From Ovis canadensis (Eukaryota; Chordata; Mammalia; Artiodactyla; Bovidae): a stretch of 64,000 nucleotides of DNA. The stretch covers positions 80,328,501 to 80,392,500 of the forward strand of contig NC_091245.1 in the NCBI RefSeq assembly GCF_042477335.2, written 5' to 3'. The notes under the pieces were generated by a model that was given only the letters and a program-made list of their open reading frames with translations, searched no databases and was not told the DNA's origin. A program made the position numbers and the translations under genes. Shown in pieces: positions 11,076 to 22,961 of this stretch; positions within the stretch are counted from its first letter, which is position 1, and the number at the start of each line of letters is the position of its first letter.

Positions 11076-11564
11076 ATCTCAATTCATCAGTTCCTCAAAA
11101 ATGTCATCAAAGAACTTTGTCAAAATGATCCTGAAAAAGTCCTTCTAAAGAACAGGCTAATGATGAAAGTACTTCTTCAAACTTTTAGTTTATCACACAT
11201 GAAAAATTAGAAACTATAAAAATGTAATATGAATTTTACTAGTGGTTAGTGTTATTGTAGCATGTTAAACTATTTATTATTTGATTAATCTACAATTCAA
11301 TTTTAGAGGGTACTCAAACTGCACTGAGTCCTATAATATTAATCTTTCAGGCAGACTGATAGGCATCTTTCTCAAAATAATTTTATTACTACAATTTTAT
11401 GTGTAACTAGAAAATTCAAGATGCTGTATAATATTTTTCCTACATCAGTGAGCAACTATGTCACACTTGTGAACTTTAATCTAGGTTTGATCTGCTCCAA
11501 AGTCTCTGGTATTTCCAATGTAGTAAAACTATAAACTATTTTCTCTTTTACCCTCCATAGGTAT
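11076..11564. other. No gene or repeat recognised
   Basis: AT-rich DNA, mostly without open frames. A 93-codon plus frame at 10,929-11,210 spans the end of the L1 fossil and is not a gene. Confidence 0.5.
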
Positions 11565-11589
11565 GTTGTTTGTGTGTGTGTGTGTGTGC
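11565..11589. repeat. (TG)n microsatellite
   Basis: About ten TG units next to the 3' end of a Bov-tA SINE, a usual place for such expansions. Confidence 0.85.
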
Positions 11590-11790
11590 ATACTTCCTTG
11601 CTCAGTCATGTCCAACTATGTGATGCTATGGACTGTAGCCCACCAGACTCCTCTGTCCATGGGGATTCTCCAAGCAAGAATACTAGAGTGGGTTGCCATT
11701 TCCTCCTCTAGAGGATCTTCCCAACCGAAGGACTGAACCCAGGTCTCTCTCATCGCAGGCCTATGTTTTACTGTCTGAGCCACCAGCCAT
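11590..11790 (-). mobile_element. Bov-tA SINE
   Basis: Reverse-complement Bov-tA, with 'gctcagtcatgtccaactat' at the left and the tRNA-like head 'tgtctgagccaccag' at the right. Confidence 0.87.
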
Positions 11791-12026
11791 TTCTGAAAAA
11801 AATAAAAAATAAAAAACCTTGGCCATCAATTTCTAACTCAGATTTTCCAACAAATTGTCCCTTTAGCCCATCTCATTGCTTTTGTGTAAAAAGTGGTTTG
11901 TCTGACACTCCACAGCTAGTCTAGAAACTTAAGGTCATATAAGGAAGGGCTACAGGACTGATTTCTGTACTAGAGGTTGCTGGTCTTCATAATGGAATGA
12001 TTAGATCTGATTTACAGTGGAATCAA

Positions 12027-12193
12027 GGTTTCCCTTGTGGCTCAGCTGGTAAAGAATCTGCCTGCAATATGGGACACCTGGGTTTGACCCCTGGATTGGA
12101 AACATCCCCTGGAGAGGGCAAGGGCTACCCACTCTAGTATTATAGTCCATGGGGTCGCAAGGAGTTGGATGTGACTGAGCGACTTTTACATAC
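12027..12193 (+). mobile_element. Bov-tA SINE with TSD and internal deletion
   Basis: Head ('cccttgtggctcagctggta') to tail ('gcgacttttacat'), with about 45 bp missing after 'ctagtatt'. Flanked by ACAGTGGAATCAA (12,014-12,026) and ACAGCGGAATCAA (12,194-12,206). Confidence 0.92.
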
Positions 12194-12206
12194 ACAGCGG
12201 AATCAA

Positions 12207-13661
12207 ACCTTGCTCTAGGTAACACCCTACAGAGAAGCTGATAATCTGCTGCAGCCCCAAAGCAGCTGTTATTTCTCACTCAGGTGAACTTCTAAACAAA
12301 TAACTAACTTTGCCCAAAGGGGCCAAGGTCTCCTTGGAAGGAGCCTAACAATTTCTTAATATTTCTTTTGCTGTCCTCAGTAAAGTTTTCAGAGTGTGAA
12401 TTGTGTGGCTATTTAAAAACTCCAGGTTGACATCTCCACTTACACTTGAAAAAAAAAAAATTCTAGTATCCACTGAGAAATTTAGACTGATAAAGTCCAC
12501 GTATTGGATGTTTGCAATTAGCTTTCTGGTGACTGCCAAGTAGAAGTCAAATCTGGGGTAGCTGACTGCTGACTTAATCTAATTTCCATGCTTTTCAGTG
12601 TCTTTGTCCTCTTCCTAGGCCCATCCAAATTCCTCTTTCTGTCATTTTCCCTACTATTCTCTACAGAATCTCTATTCCATGGGAAACAACTCCCACACGT
12701 CCTCAGCAGTATTCACCACCGATCTCTCATCTTTCACTAGAACCTAAGTTTCCTCTAATATTAGTCTGTTCCTGCATTCATCATGAGTGTTCTCTCTACC
12801 ATTCTCCACTTAGCTCAAGTGAGGATTGACTTTTCCATAGCTTTCCACTTCTGCTTTCATCTTATGTAAATGTCTTCCATCTTTAAAAGTTCTTGGTACT
12901 TATCTATCCTATCCAGTATCACTCTTCTCCCTCTTTATCTGCCAAGCTTCTAATTTATTCTGTTTAAATCTTGATGATTAGAATCTTCTCTGGCATCTTC
13001 TCACATGACTTCACCATATATGTGATTGGCCCATGTATAAACCTTATACAATTTTTTTTTCTGTTTTCACACTGTAGCTCTTTATCTCTACACTGCTTAA
13101 ATGACTAATTTCCATCACTCTCCCCTCATTATCATCGTCATGACCACATGTTCTGTCTTTCAAATGTACTCTCACTGTTTCCAACCAATTTTTTTCTCCT
13201 GCCTTTTCAGCATATTCAGCTTTCTGTGAATAAATTTAATTCTTGTGATCTCTTTACTTCTTTCATCACTTAATACCATTACCAGCTTAGTCCCTTGTCT
13301 TTTTCTTGCAACAATCCAGTACATACACTATGGGTAATCAATCCATAAATTTACATGCTCAGTTCCTACAGGGTCATTCACTCAGTATTTAGGTGAAAAT
13401 CATCCAAATTAGCAGTTTGTTTTCTTTGAAAATATGGCCTCTAAGCTCAACAAGATGTTGTTACTAATTGGAGATCATTGTACATATCACTGGCTAGCTT
13501 CTTCTTGCATTCCTAAAAGAGCTCCCTCAGAGCTTTGCTGGCATTTTCTTGCTCCCTGATTTACAGTTTTCCTCATTAGTTGGTGACCAAATTGTTCTTA
13601 TCTAATTCCTTCTAATTTCAGTTGAGACTTGATTCTTCCCTACTATATTAAAGATAAATAC
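12207..13661. other. No gene; pyrimidine-rich stretch, probably old repeat
   Basis: From about 12,540 the plus strand is C/T-rich with repeated 'cttcc/tcttc' texture and phrases such as 'ctttatctgccaagcttcta'. This resembles an old dispersed mammalian repeat, but the family is not certain. No open frame is convincing. Confidence 0.35.
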
Positions 13662-13787
13662 AAATGGCAACCCACTCCAGTACTCTTGCTGGGAGAATCT
13701 CATGGACAGAGGAGCCCGGTGGGCTACAGTCCATGGGCTTGCAGAGTCAGACATGACTGAGTGACTAACACTTTCACTCTCACTTTT
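13662..13787 (+). mobile_element. Bov-tA/Bov-A SINE fragment lacking the tRNA head
   Basis: Begins at 'aatggcaacccactccagta' and continues to 'ctaacactttcactctcac'. The tRNA-derived half is absent, so this is the Bov-A body only. Confidence 0.87.
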
Positions 13788-14429
13788 CACATATATTCTA
13801 GTTTGTATTTGTTCTCATCACCTCTGATACTGATCCATCACTTTGATTTCTTCTATTTTTACACCTTCAACTTCTCTTTCTTTCTCTTCAGAATATTTGT
13901 GAAATCATTCCATCATATTCTGTTCCATGTTTATTTTACATATTCTTTTAAATACTTATTTATTGTGCTTTTTTCCAATCCTAACTTCAAAATAAAAGAC
14001 TACTTTAACTTTCTTCAGTTTATTCCTCTTCATTTTCAACTTAACACATTGTATTTTATGTTGTTGTTTCTTCATCACTAGTTGAAACTGCCATTTCAAA
14101 AGCCATGGTCTAAGCACTAGTGAAGTTAACTTCTTGATTGACCCTTCTTTTATTTTTGTTGACACTTACTTTCTTATCAAGCCTCTCTTTCTCCAACTTC
14201 TTTCCAGGTTCCCCATCTTCTGCTCATCTCTTAAACATCCGTATTCAATAAGGACCTTCTCTTCTGCCTTTTTACATTATATTCTTCTTATGATCTCATT
14301 CCATTTCTGGTTTGAATTGCCACCAGTGGACTGATGACATGAGTAACATTTTTTTTTTTTCTGCTCAAAACTTTAGCCAAAATATATTTAACCTGTTTAC
14401 CAAAAATTATATCTCCAGAAAGTATAAAC
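13788..14429. other. No gene; T/C-rich DNA
   Basis: Continues the pyrimidine-rich texture of 12.5-13.6 kb. The 106-codon frame at 13,761-14,081 is Phe/Tyr/Ser-rich low complexity and not a gene. Confidence 0.45.
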
Positions 14430-14655
14430 AGTGGATGAGAATGGCTTAAGATCCACACTGCCTGAGTTTAGGTCTAGGTTTTGCCATTCACTGCTGTGTA
14501 TGATTAGACAAGTTGTCTGTGTCAATTTTCTTTACCTAAATTAAAATTAAAGTAATTTCTCATTAATATTGTTTTTGGGAGGATTAGACATTTAGCATTC
14601 ATATAACACTTAGAATGGTGCCTTTCATGAGCTTTCAACAAATGTTATTTCTTCC
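14430..14655 (+). repeat. MIR SINE, diverged
   Basis: MIR-like order: 'ctgcctgagtttaggtctag', then 'tgccattcactgctgtgta', and a 3' part 'agaatggtgcctttcatga' followed by 'aacaaatgttattt'. Confidence 0.65.
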
Positions 14656-14795
14656 TAATGGTTTTAAGAAAGAAGGAAAGGACATATTTGGATTTATGTG
14701 TCTATTTATTATAGGAATACTGTAAAGAGATCTCTAAACTATAATTCTTAGATTTCTATGGACTCACTGGCCTTTTATACTACTCTTCAATTCCC

Positions 14796-14897
14796 CTGGT
14801 ATTTGTAAATACCAGCCTTTTTCGGTATCTTTTTTATTGTATTTACAATCCCCCTGGTACTTTTAAATACCAGGTTGGAGTATTTACAAATACCAGG
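14796..14897. repeat. Cluster of three AT-rich palindromes
   Basis: CTGGTATTTGTAAATACCAG (14,796-14,815) has 9-bp arms around GT. An imperfect palindrome CCTGGTACTTTTAAATACCAGG-type lies at 14,853-14,874. GTATTTACAAATAC followed by CAGG lies at 14,880-14,897. They share the arm AAATACCAG and sit just before an ERVL-type LTR. Confidence 0.8.
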
Positions 14898-15338
14898 CCC
14901 CAAATGGCATCATTTACCTTCATGCCCATGATACCAAACCTAGACTTAGTGCCTAACCTAACTGCAGTTTTTACCTTACCCAGAAATATTGTAACCAACC
15001 AGTCTGGAATATTTTATTTTCCACCAATGAGGTAATCTGCCACTTGGGCCCTTTCCACCCCCAGAGAAAAGGAGAAAAACTGCATAATAAAACCCTGGCT
15101 TTTCCCATTCCTTCCCCCACAAAAAGATATTCTAGCCTAAAGATAACCCCCACTTTTTTTTCTTTTGCTAATATTTAGCTCCCATTCCCTACCATTCTTC
15201 CTATAAAAAATCTTCTATTTTGTACAGTCCCTCAGCAGGCTCTTCTAGTTGTTAGAGGAATGCTGCCTGATTCATGAATTTCCTAATAAAGTCAATTAGA
15301 TCTTCAAATTTATTCAACTGAGCTTTTGTTTTTTAACA
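14898..15338 (+). mobile_element. ERVL-type solo LTR
   Basis: The 3' half is recognisable: a TATA-like 'cctataaaaaa' at 15,200-15,210, then 'gctgcctgattcatgaattt', a polyadenylation signal AATAAA at 15,285-15,290, and an end in 'ttgttttttaaca' at 15,338. The order TATA box, R-like segment, poly(A) signal, terminal CA fits an LTR on the plus strand. The 5' boundary is uncertain and there is no internal viral sequence next to it. Confidence 0.65.
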
Positions 15339-15558
15339 TAATATAGTTCAGTTGAAAGGATCCCTGTAACCCCCTTATTCTTATCTGGATTCTGAATCTA
15401 TTGCCAGTGAAGTGAATTGGGCCTTCTGATACTTTTCATGGACTATTTAAATAGCTATGAACTTGGCTCTCTCCTAATCTGTTTTCTATGTATTGTATTG
15501 ACTGATATTTTTAAACACAACACTAATTATGTCACTGTCCTTTAAAGATCTTTTCAAG

Positions 15559-18165
15559 AGACAGAAAAAGATGGCGGAGGAATAGGACGGGAAGATCACG
15601 TTCTCCCTCACAAATTCCTCAAAAGAACATTTCAACGCCGAGCAAACTCCACAAAACAACTTCTGTAGGCTGGCAGAGGACATCAGGCAACCAGAAAAGC
15701 AGACCATTGTCTTCAAAAACAGGTAGGAAAAAATATAAAAGACGAAAAAGGAGACAAAGGAGGTGGGGAGGGAGCTCCGTCCCGGGAAGGGAAGCCCGTC
15801 CCGGGAAGGGAATTTTAAGAAGAGAGGTTTCCAAACACCAGGAAACACTCTCCCTGCCGAGTCTGTGGCGAGCCTTGGAAACACAGAGGGCAACATAACA
15901 GGAAGGAAAAATAGATAAATAATTAAAACCAAGAGATTACAAGCCCACCAGTAACTCCCCCAGCGGAAAAGCAGCACAGACGCCTGCATCCGCCATTGGG
16001 AAGTGGGGGCAGGGCAGGGACGCGCGGGAGGCGCGGGCTGCAGAGCTTTGCAAGAATCGGGCAGGAACGCCCCAAGCGCAACCAGAATGATCTAACTTGG
16101 GCTAGCAAACCAGACTGTGGGATAGCTACCACGCGAAAAGCTCGAACATAAGACACCGCCAGGACTGAGCACAGAACAAAGGACGGAGCGGAAAAAGCCG
16201 GCTGCAGACCATTCCCCGCCGGGGACAGGCAGCCAGAGCCGTAAGGACTGGAAAGGGGCAATTGCAGACCCGGAGAGACTTTACTTACCTAACTGCAAGC
16301 AGGCTCCTTTGCTAAGACTTCTGGGGGTGCTGGACAGTCACAGTCTGCCTCACGGGGTGCGCCAGCGGTCCACCCAGAGAGCTGAGCGGTAGCGGCGGAA
16401 AAGGTGACAAGCCGCGGCGATCGCGCTCGCCAAACTCCTGAGCTACTCGGACCTGGGAAGGGCACAAAGCACAGTCCCAGCCGCATTTGTGCCTCTGAGG
16501 GCTGCCTGAGGGCCGAACCTGAGCGGCTTGGACCGGGGAAGTGCACGCAGCCTAGGGCCGGCCCCAGACGGTTCCCGGCTGAGCATCGTAGAGCCGGAGC
16601 GGTTTGTACGCCACGAGAAAGGACAGGTCAAGCGGGGCAGAGATACTGTGTACACACGGCAGTGCTATTTGTTTGCAGCATCCCCCCTCCCCACAGCGCG
16701 ACTGAACTAGTGAGCCTAAAAACCAGCAAACAGAAGAAGTTAAACAGAGGGAACCACCTTGGAAGTGAGCCCACACGGCCCATAACATCAGAGAAGAGCC
16801 AGATATATTTTTAATTTTTAAATATTTTTAAAATCATTCTTTTTTTTTTTTTTGCCTTTTGCTTTTTTTTTCTTTTTTTTCAGAGCTTTTTTTTAATTGT
16901 TAAGTCTTCTATTTCTCCTCTAATTTTTATTTCTATAACCTAGTATTACTATTTTTTAAAAAAAAAGACTTTTTTTTTTTAAGGCAAACACCATATATAC
17001 TCTTTGGATGGTTGTTGGTGTTTTGTTTTTTTGTTTGTTTGTTTGTTTTTTAATAATTCTTTTTTTTCTTTCTTCCTTTTTCCTTCTGCTTTTCTTTAAT
17101 ATTGTATCTTTGAAAATCCAACCTCTACTCCAGATTTTTAATCTTTGTTGTCAATTTTGTACATTTAAAAACCCAAACTTCACTACCCAAGTTTACCTGA
17201 GAGCGAGATTACTGACTTGTCCACTCTCTCCTCCTCTGGCCTCTCCTCTTTCTCCACCAGGTGGCCTCTGTCTCTTTTCTCCCCCATCTCTTCTCTATCC
17301 AACTCTGTGAATCTCTGTGTGTTCCAGACGGTAGAGAACACCTAAGGAACTGATTACTGGCAGGATTTGTCTCTCTCCTACTCATTCCTCTCTCTTATCC
17401 TCCTGGTCACCTCTGTCTACTTCCTCCCTCTCCTCTTCCCCGTATAACTCTGTAAATACCTCTGAGCGGTCCAGACTATAGAGCGCACATAAGGAAGTGA
17501 CTACTGGCTAGCTTGCTCTCTCCTCTCTTGATCTCACCGCATCTCATTCCAGTTACCTCTAACTACCCCCTCCATCTTCTCTTCTCCTTGTAACTCAGTG
17601 AACCTCTCTGAGTGTTCCTCAAGGTGGAGAAACTTTTCATCTTTAACCTAGATGTTTTATCATCGGTGCTGTATAGATGGAGAAGTCTAGAGGCTACTGT
17701 GAAAATAAAACTGAAAACCAGAAGCAGGAAGCTTAAACCCAAAGCCTGAAAACATTAGAGAACTCTTGAATTCAGGGAACATTAAGCAATAGGAGCTCAT
17801 CAAATGCCTTCATACCTACACTGAAACCAAGCTCCACCCAAGGGCCAACAAGTTCCAAAACAAGACATACCACGCAAATTCTCCAGCAACACAGGAACAC
17901 TCCCCTGAGCCTCAATATACAGGCAGCTCAAAATTATCCCAAAACCTTTGATGTCTCATAACCCATTACGGGTCACTCCATTGCACTCCAGAGAGAAGAA
18001 ACCCAGCTCCACCCACCAAAACTCCAACACAAGCCTCCCTAACCAGGAAACCTTGACAAGCCACTGATAGAACCCCACCCAAAGTTAGGAAGCTCCATAA
18101 TAAAGAGAACTCCACAAATTATCAGAATATAAAAAGGCCACCCCAAACGCAGCAATATAACCAAG
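15559..18165 (+). promoter_or_regulatory. L1 5' UTR with internal promoter region
   Basis: By analogy with other L1s this carries the internal pol II promoter. An AAGATGGCGG motif at 15,568-15,577 sits at the very 5' end and resembles the YY1 site that positions L1 transcription. A 17-bp GC-rich unit occurs twice 19 bp apart (15,777-15,793 and 15,796-15,812). CpG is dense at 15,960-16,640. A T-rich block lies at 16,805-17,110. Three imperfect pyrimidine-rich units of about 140 bp follow at 17,218-17,640. Promoter activity is inferred, not shown. Confidence 0.8.
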
Positions 18166-19092
18166 ATGAAGAGACAGAGGAATACTCAGCAGGTAAAGGA
18201 ACAGGAGAGTTGCCCACCAAACCAAACAAAAGAGGAAGAAGTAGGGAATCTACCGGAGAAGGAATTCCGAATATTGATAGTGAAAATGATCCAAAATCTT
18301 GAAATCAAAATGGAATCACAGATAAATAGCCTAGAGACAAGGATTGAGAAGATGCAAGAAAGGTTTAACAAGGACCTAGAAGAAATAAAAAAGAGTCAAA
18401 ATATAATGAATAACACAATAAATGAGATCAGAAACACTCTGGAGGCAACAAATAGTAGAATAACGGAGGCAGAAGATAGGATTAGTGAAATAGAAGATAG
18501 AATGGTAGAAATAAATGAATCAGAGAGGAAACAAGAAAAACGAATTAAAAGAAACGAGGACAATCTCAGAGACCTCCAGGACAATATGAAACGCTCCAGC
18601 ATTCGAATTATAGGAGTCCCAGAAGAAGAAGACAGAAAGAAAGATCATGAGAAAATCCTTGAGGAGATAATAGTTGAAAACTTCCCTAAAATGGGGAAGG
18701 AAATAATCACCCAAGTCCAAGAAACACAGAGAGTCCCAAATAGGATAAACCCAAGGCGAAACACCCCAAGACACATATTAATCAAATTAACAAAGATCAA
18801 ACACAAAGAACAAATATTAAAAGCAGCAAGGGAAAAACAACAAATAACACACAAGGGGATTCCCATAAGGATAACAGCTGATCTGTCAATAGAAACTCTT
18901 CAGGCCAGGAGGGAATGGCAAGACATACTTAAAGTGATGAAAGACAATAACCTACAGCCCAGATTACTGTACCCAGCAAGGATCTCATTCAAATACGAAG
19001 GAGAAATCAAAAGCTTTACAGACAAGCAAAAGCTGAGAGAATTCAGCACCACCAAACCAGCTCTCCAACAAATTCTAAAGGATATCCTCTAG
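18166..19092 (+). CDS. L1 ORF1 protein, intact (308 aa)
   Basis: ORF1p is the RNA-binding, nucleic-acid-chaperone protein that coats L1 RNA as trimers in cytoplasmic particles. The frame is open throughout. Residues about 1-35 are a polar N terminus. Residues about 36-140 are Glu/Lys/Ile-rich heptads typical of the trimeric coiled coil. Residues about 142-240 form the RRM, with 'SIRIIGVPEE' and 'PRHILIKLTK'. The C-terminal domain carries 'AAREKQQITHKG', 'ADLSIETLQARREW' and 'YPARISFKYEGEIKSF'. The protein is slightly shorter than human ORF1p (338 aa). The ATG at 18,166 follows 2.6 kb of 5' UTR, and ORF2 starts 51 nt after the stop. Codon use is A-rich, as is usual for L1 sense strands. I see no disabling change, so this copy could still encode ORF1p if transcribed. 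Confidence 0.94.
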   Translation: MKRQRNTQQVKEQESCPPNQTKEEEVGNLPEKEFRILIVKMIQNLEIKMESQINSLETRIEKMQERFNKDLEEIKKSQNIMNNTINEIRNTLEATNSRITEAEDRISEIEDRMVEINESERKQEKRIKRNEDNLRDLQDNMKRSSIRIIGVPEEEDRKKDHEKILEEIIVENFPKMGKEIITQVQETQRVPNRINPRRNTPRHILIKLTKIKHKEQILKAAREKQQITHKGIPIRITADLSIETLQARREWQDILKVMKDNNLQPRLLYPARISFKYEGEIKSFTDKQKLREFSTTKPALQQILKDIL

Positions 19093-19143
19093 ACAGGAAA
19101 CACGAAAAGGGTGTATAAACCCGAACCCAAAACAATAAAGTAA

Positions 19144-22100
19144 ATGGCAATGGGATCATACTTATCAATAATTACCTTAAACGTAAATGGGTTGAACGCC
19201 CCAACCAAAAGACAAAGACTGGCCGAATGGATACAAAAACAAGACCCCTCTATATGCTGCTTACAAGAGACCCACCTCAAAACAAGGGACACATACAGAC
19301 TGAAAGTGAAGGGCTGGAAAAAGATATACCACGCGAATAGAGACCAAAAGAAAGCAGGAGTGGCAATACTCATATCCGATAAAATAGACTTTAAAACAAA
19401 GGCTGTGAAAAGAGACAAAGAAGGCCACTACATAATGATCAAAGGAACAATCCAAGAAGAAGATATAACAATTATAAATATATATGCACCCAATATAGGA
19501 GCACCGCAATATGTAAGACAAATGCTAACAAGTATGAAAGGGGAAATCAACAATAACACAATAATAGTGGGAGACTTTAATACCCCACTCACACCTATGG
19601 ACAGATCAACTAAACAGAAAATTAACAAAGAAACGCAAACTTTAAATGATACATTAGATCAGTTAGACCTAATTGATATCTATAGGACATTTCACCCCAA
19701 AACAACGAATTTCACCTTTTTTTCAAGTGCTCATGGAACCTTCTCCAGGATAGATCACATCCTGGGCCATAAATCTAAACTTGATAAATTCAAAAAAATC
19801 GAAATCATTCCAAGCATCTTTTCTGACCATAATGCATTAAGATTAGATCTCAATTACAGGAGAAAAACTATTAAAAATTCTAACATATGGAGGTTGAACA
19901 ACACACTTCTGAATAACCAACAAATCACAGAAGAAATCAAAAAAGAAATCAAAATATGCATAGAAACTAATGAAAATGAAAACACAACAACCCAAAACCT
20001 GTGGGACACTATAAAAGCAGTGCTAAGAGGAAAGTTCATAGCAATACAGGCATACCTCAAGAAACAAGAAAAAAGTCAAATAAATAACCTAACTCTACAA
20101 CTAAATCAACTAGAAAAGGAAGAGTTGGAGAACCCCAGAGTTAGTAGAAGGAAAGAAATCTTAAAAATTAGGGCAGAAATAAATGCAAAAGAAACAAAAG
20201 AGACCATAGCAAAAATCAACAAAGCCAAAAGCTGGTTCTTTGAAAGGATAAATAAAATTGACAAACCATTAGCCAGACTCATCAAGAAGCAAAGAGAGAA
20301 AAATCAAATCAATAAAATTAGAAATGAAAATGGAGAGATCACAACAGACAACACAGAAATACAAAGGATCATAAGAGACTACTATCAGCAGTTGTATGCC
20401 AATAAAATGGACAACGTGGAAGAAATGGACAAATTCTTAGAAAAGTACAATTTTCCAAAACTGAACCAGGAAGAAATAGAAAATCTTAACAGACCCATCA
20501 CAAGCACAGAAATTGATACTGTAATCAGAAATCTTCCAGCAAACAAAAGCCCAGGTCCAGATGGCTTCACAGCTGAATTCTACCAAAAATTTCGAGAAGA
20601 GCTAACACCTATCCTCCTCAAACTCTTCCAGAAAATTGCAGAGGAAGGTAAACTTCCAAACTCATTCTATGAGGCCACCATCACCCTAATACCAAAACCT
20701 GACAAAGATGTCACAAAAAAAGAAAACTACAGGCCAATATCTCTGATGAACATAGATGCAAAAATCCTCAACAAAATTCTAGCAATCAGAATCCAACAAC
20801 ACATTAAAAAGATCATACATCATGACCAAGTGGGCTTTATCCCAGGGATGCAAGGATTCTTCAATATCCGCAAATCAATCAATGTAATTCACCACATTAA
20901 CAAATTGAAAAATAAAAACCATATGATTATCTCAATAGATGCAGAGAAGGCCTTTGACAAAATTCAACATCCATTTATGATAAAAACTCTCCAGAAAGCA
21001 GGAATAGAAGGAACATATCTCAACATAATAAAAGCTATTTATGACAAACCCACAGCAAACATTATCCTCAATGGTGAAAAATTGAAAGCATTTCCCCTAA
21101 AGTCAGGAACAAGACAAGGGTGTCCACTTTCACCACTACTATTCAACATAGTTCTGGAAGTTTTGGCCACAGCAATCAGAGCAGAAAAAGAAATAAAAGG
21201 AATCCAAATTGGAAAAGAAGAAGTCAAACTCTCACTGTTTGCAGATGACATGATCCTCTACATGGAAAACCCTAAAGACTCCACCAGAAAATTACTAGAG
21301 CTCATCAATGAATATAGTAAAGTTGCAGGATATAAAATCAACACACAGAAATCCCTTGCATTCCTATACACGAATAATGAGAAAGTAGAAAAAGAAATTA
21401 AGGAAACAATTCCATTCACCATTGCAACGAAAAGAATAAAATACTTAGGAATATATCTACCTAAAGAAACTAAAGACCTATATATAGAAAACTATAAAAC
21501 ACTGATGAAAGAAATCAAAGAGGACACTAATAGATGGAGAAATATACCATGTTCATGGATTGGAAGAATCAATATAGTGAAAATGAGTATACTACCCAAA
21601 GCAATTTACAAATTCAATGCAATCCCTATCAAGCTACCAGCCACATTTTTCACAGAACTAGAACAAATAATTTCAAGCTTTGTATGGAAATAAAAAAAAC
21701 CTCGAATAGCCAAAGCAATCTTGAGAAAGAAGAATGGAACTGGAGGAATCAACTTGCCTGACTTCAGGCTCTACTACAAAGCCACAGTCATCAAGACAGT
21801 ATGGTACTGGCACAAAGACAGACATATAGATCAATGGAACAAAATAGAAAGCCCAGAGATAAATCCACACACATATGGACACCTTATCTTTGACAAAGGA
21901 GGCAAGAATATACAATGGAGTAAGACAATCTCTTTAACAAGTGGTGCTGGGAAAACTGGTCAACCACTTGTAAAAGAATGAAACTAGATCACTTTCTAAC
22001 ACCGCACACAAAAATAAACTCAAAATGGATTAAAGATCTAAATGTAAGATCAGAAACTATAAAACTCCTAGAGGAGAACATAGGCAAAACACTCTCAGAC

Positions 22101-22961
22101 ATAAATCACAGCAGGATCCTCTATGATCCATCTCCCAGAATGCTGGAAATAAAAGCAAAAATAAACAAATGGGATCTAATTAAAATTAAAAGCTTCTGCA
22201 CAACAAAGGAAAATATAAGCAAGGTGAAAAGACAGCCATCTGAATGGGAGAAAATAATAGCAAATGAAGCAACTGACAAACAACTAATCTCAAAAATATA
22301 CAAGCAACTTCTGCAGCTCAACTCCAGAAAAATAAACGACCCAATCAAAAAATGGGCCAAAGAACTAAATAGACATTTCTCCAAAGAAGACATACGGATG
22401 GCTAACAAACACATGAAAAGATGCTCAACATCACTCATTATTAGAGAAATGCAAATCAAAACCACAATGAGGTACCACTTCACACCAGTCAGAATGGCTG
22501 CAATCCAAAAATCTGCAAGCAATAAATGCTGGAGAGGGTGTGGAGAAAAGGGAACCCTCCTACACTGTTGGTGGGAATGCAAACTAGTACAGCCACTATG
22601 GAGAACAGTGTGGAGATTCCTTAAAAAATTGCAAATAGAACTACCTTATGACCCAGCAATCCCACTTCTGGGCATACACACCGAGGAAACCAGAATTGAA
22701 AGAGACACATGTACCCCAATGTTCATTGCAGCACTGTTTATAATAGCCAGGACATGGAAACAACCTAGATGTCCATCAGCAGATGAATGGATAAGAAAGC
22801 TGTGGTACATATACACAATGGAGTATTACTCAGCCGTTAAAAAGAATTCATTTGAATCAGTTCTGATGAGATGGATGAAACTGGAGCCGATTATACAGAG
22901 TGAAGTAAGCCAGAAAGAAAAACACCAATACAGTATACTAACACATATATATGGAATTTAG
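19144..22961 (+). pseudogene. L1 ORF2 (endonuclease/reverse transcriptase), one stop and one frameshift
   Basis: ORF2p nicks target DNA and reverse-transcribes L1 RNA. The first 849 codons are open. The APE-type endonuclease holds the expected residues: N13 in 'TLNVNG', E42 in 'LQETHL', D144 in 'VGDFN', 'SRIDHIL' and H229 in 'SDHN'. The reverse transcriptase has 'SPGPDGF', '[12 protein letters not shown]', '[14 protein letters not shown]' and the catalytic FADD at 699-702. Codon 850 (21,691-21,693) is TAA, probably from a Tyr codon. Near 21,919-21,924 one base is missing, and the frame then resumes to 22,961 with the C-terminal Cys-rich segment '[18 protein letters not shown]' (about 22,527-22,580). 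Total length agrees with the normal ~1,275 codons. A truncated product with endonuclease and RT active sites but no C-terminal segment is the most this copy could make. Confidence 0.94.

Noticed and set aside
13761..14081. 106-codon Phe/Tyr/Ser-rich frame
   Set aside because: Low-complexity translation of a T/C-rich stretch.
16404..16814. 136-codon plus-strand frame in the CpG-rich block
   Set aside because: Lies within the L1 5' UTR where GC-rich sequence has few stops; overlapping frames of like length occur on both strands.
17218..17640. CRISPR-like array
   Set aside because: Units are long, diverged and contiguous without spacers, and lie in an L1 5' UTR of a mammalian genome.
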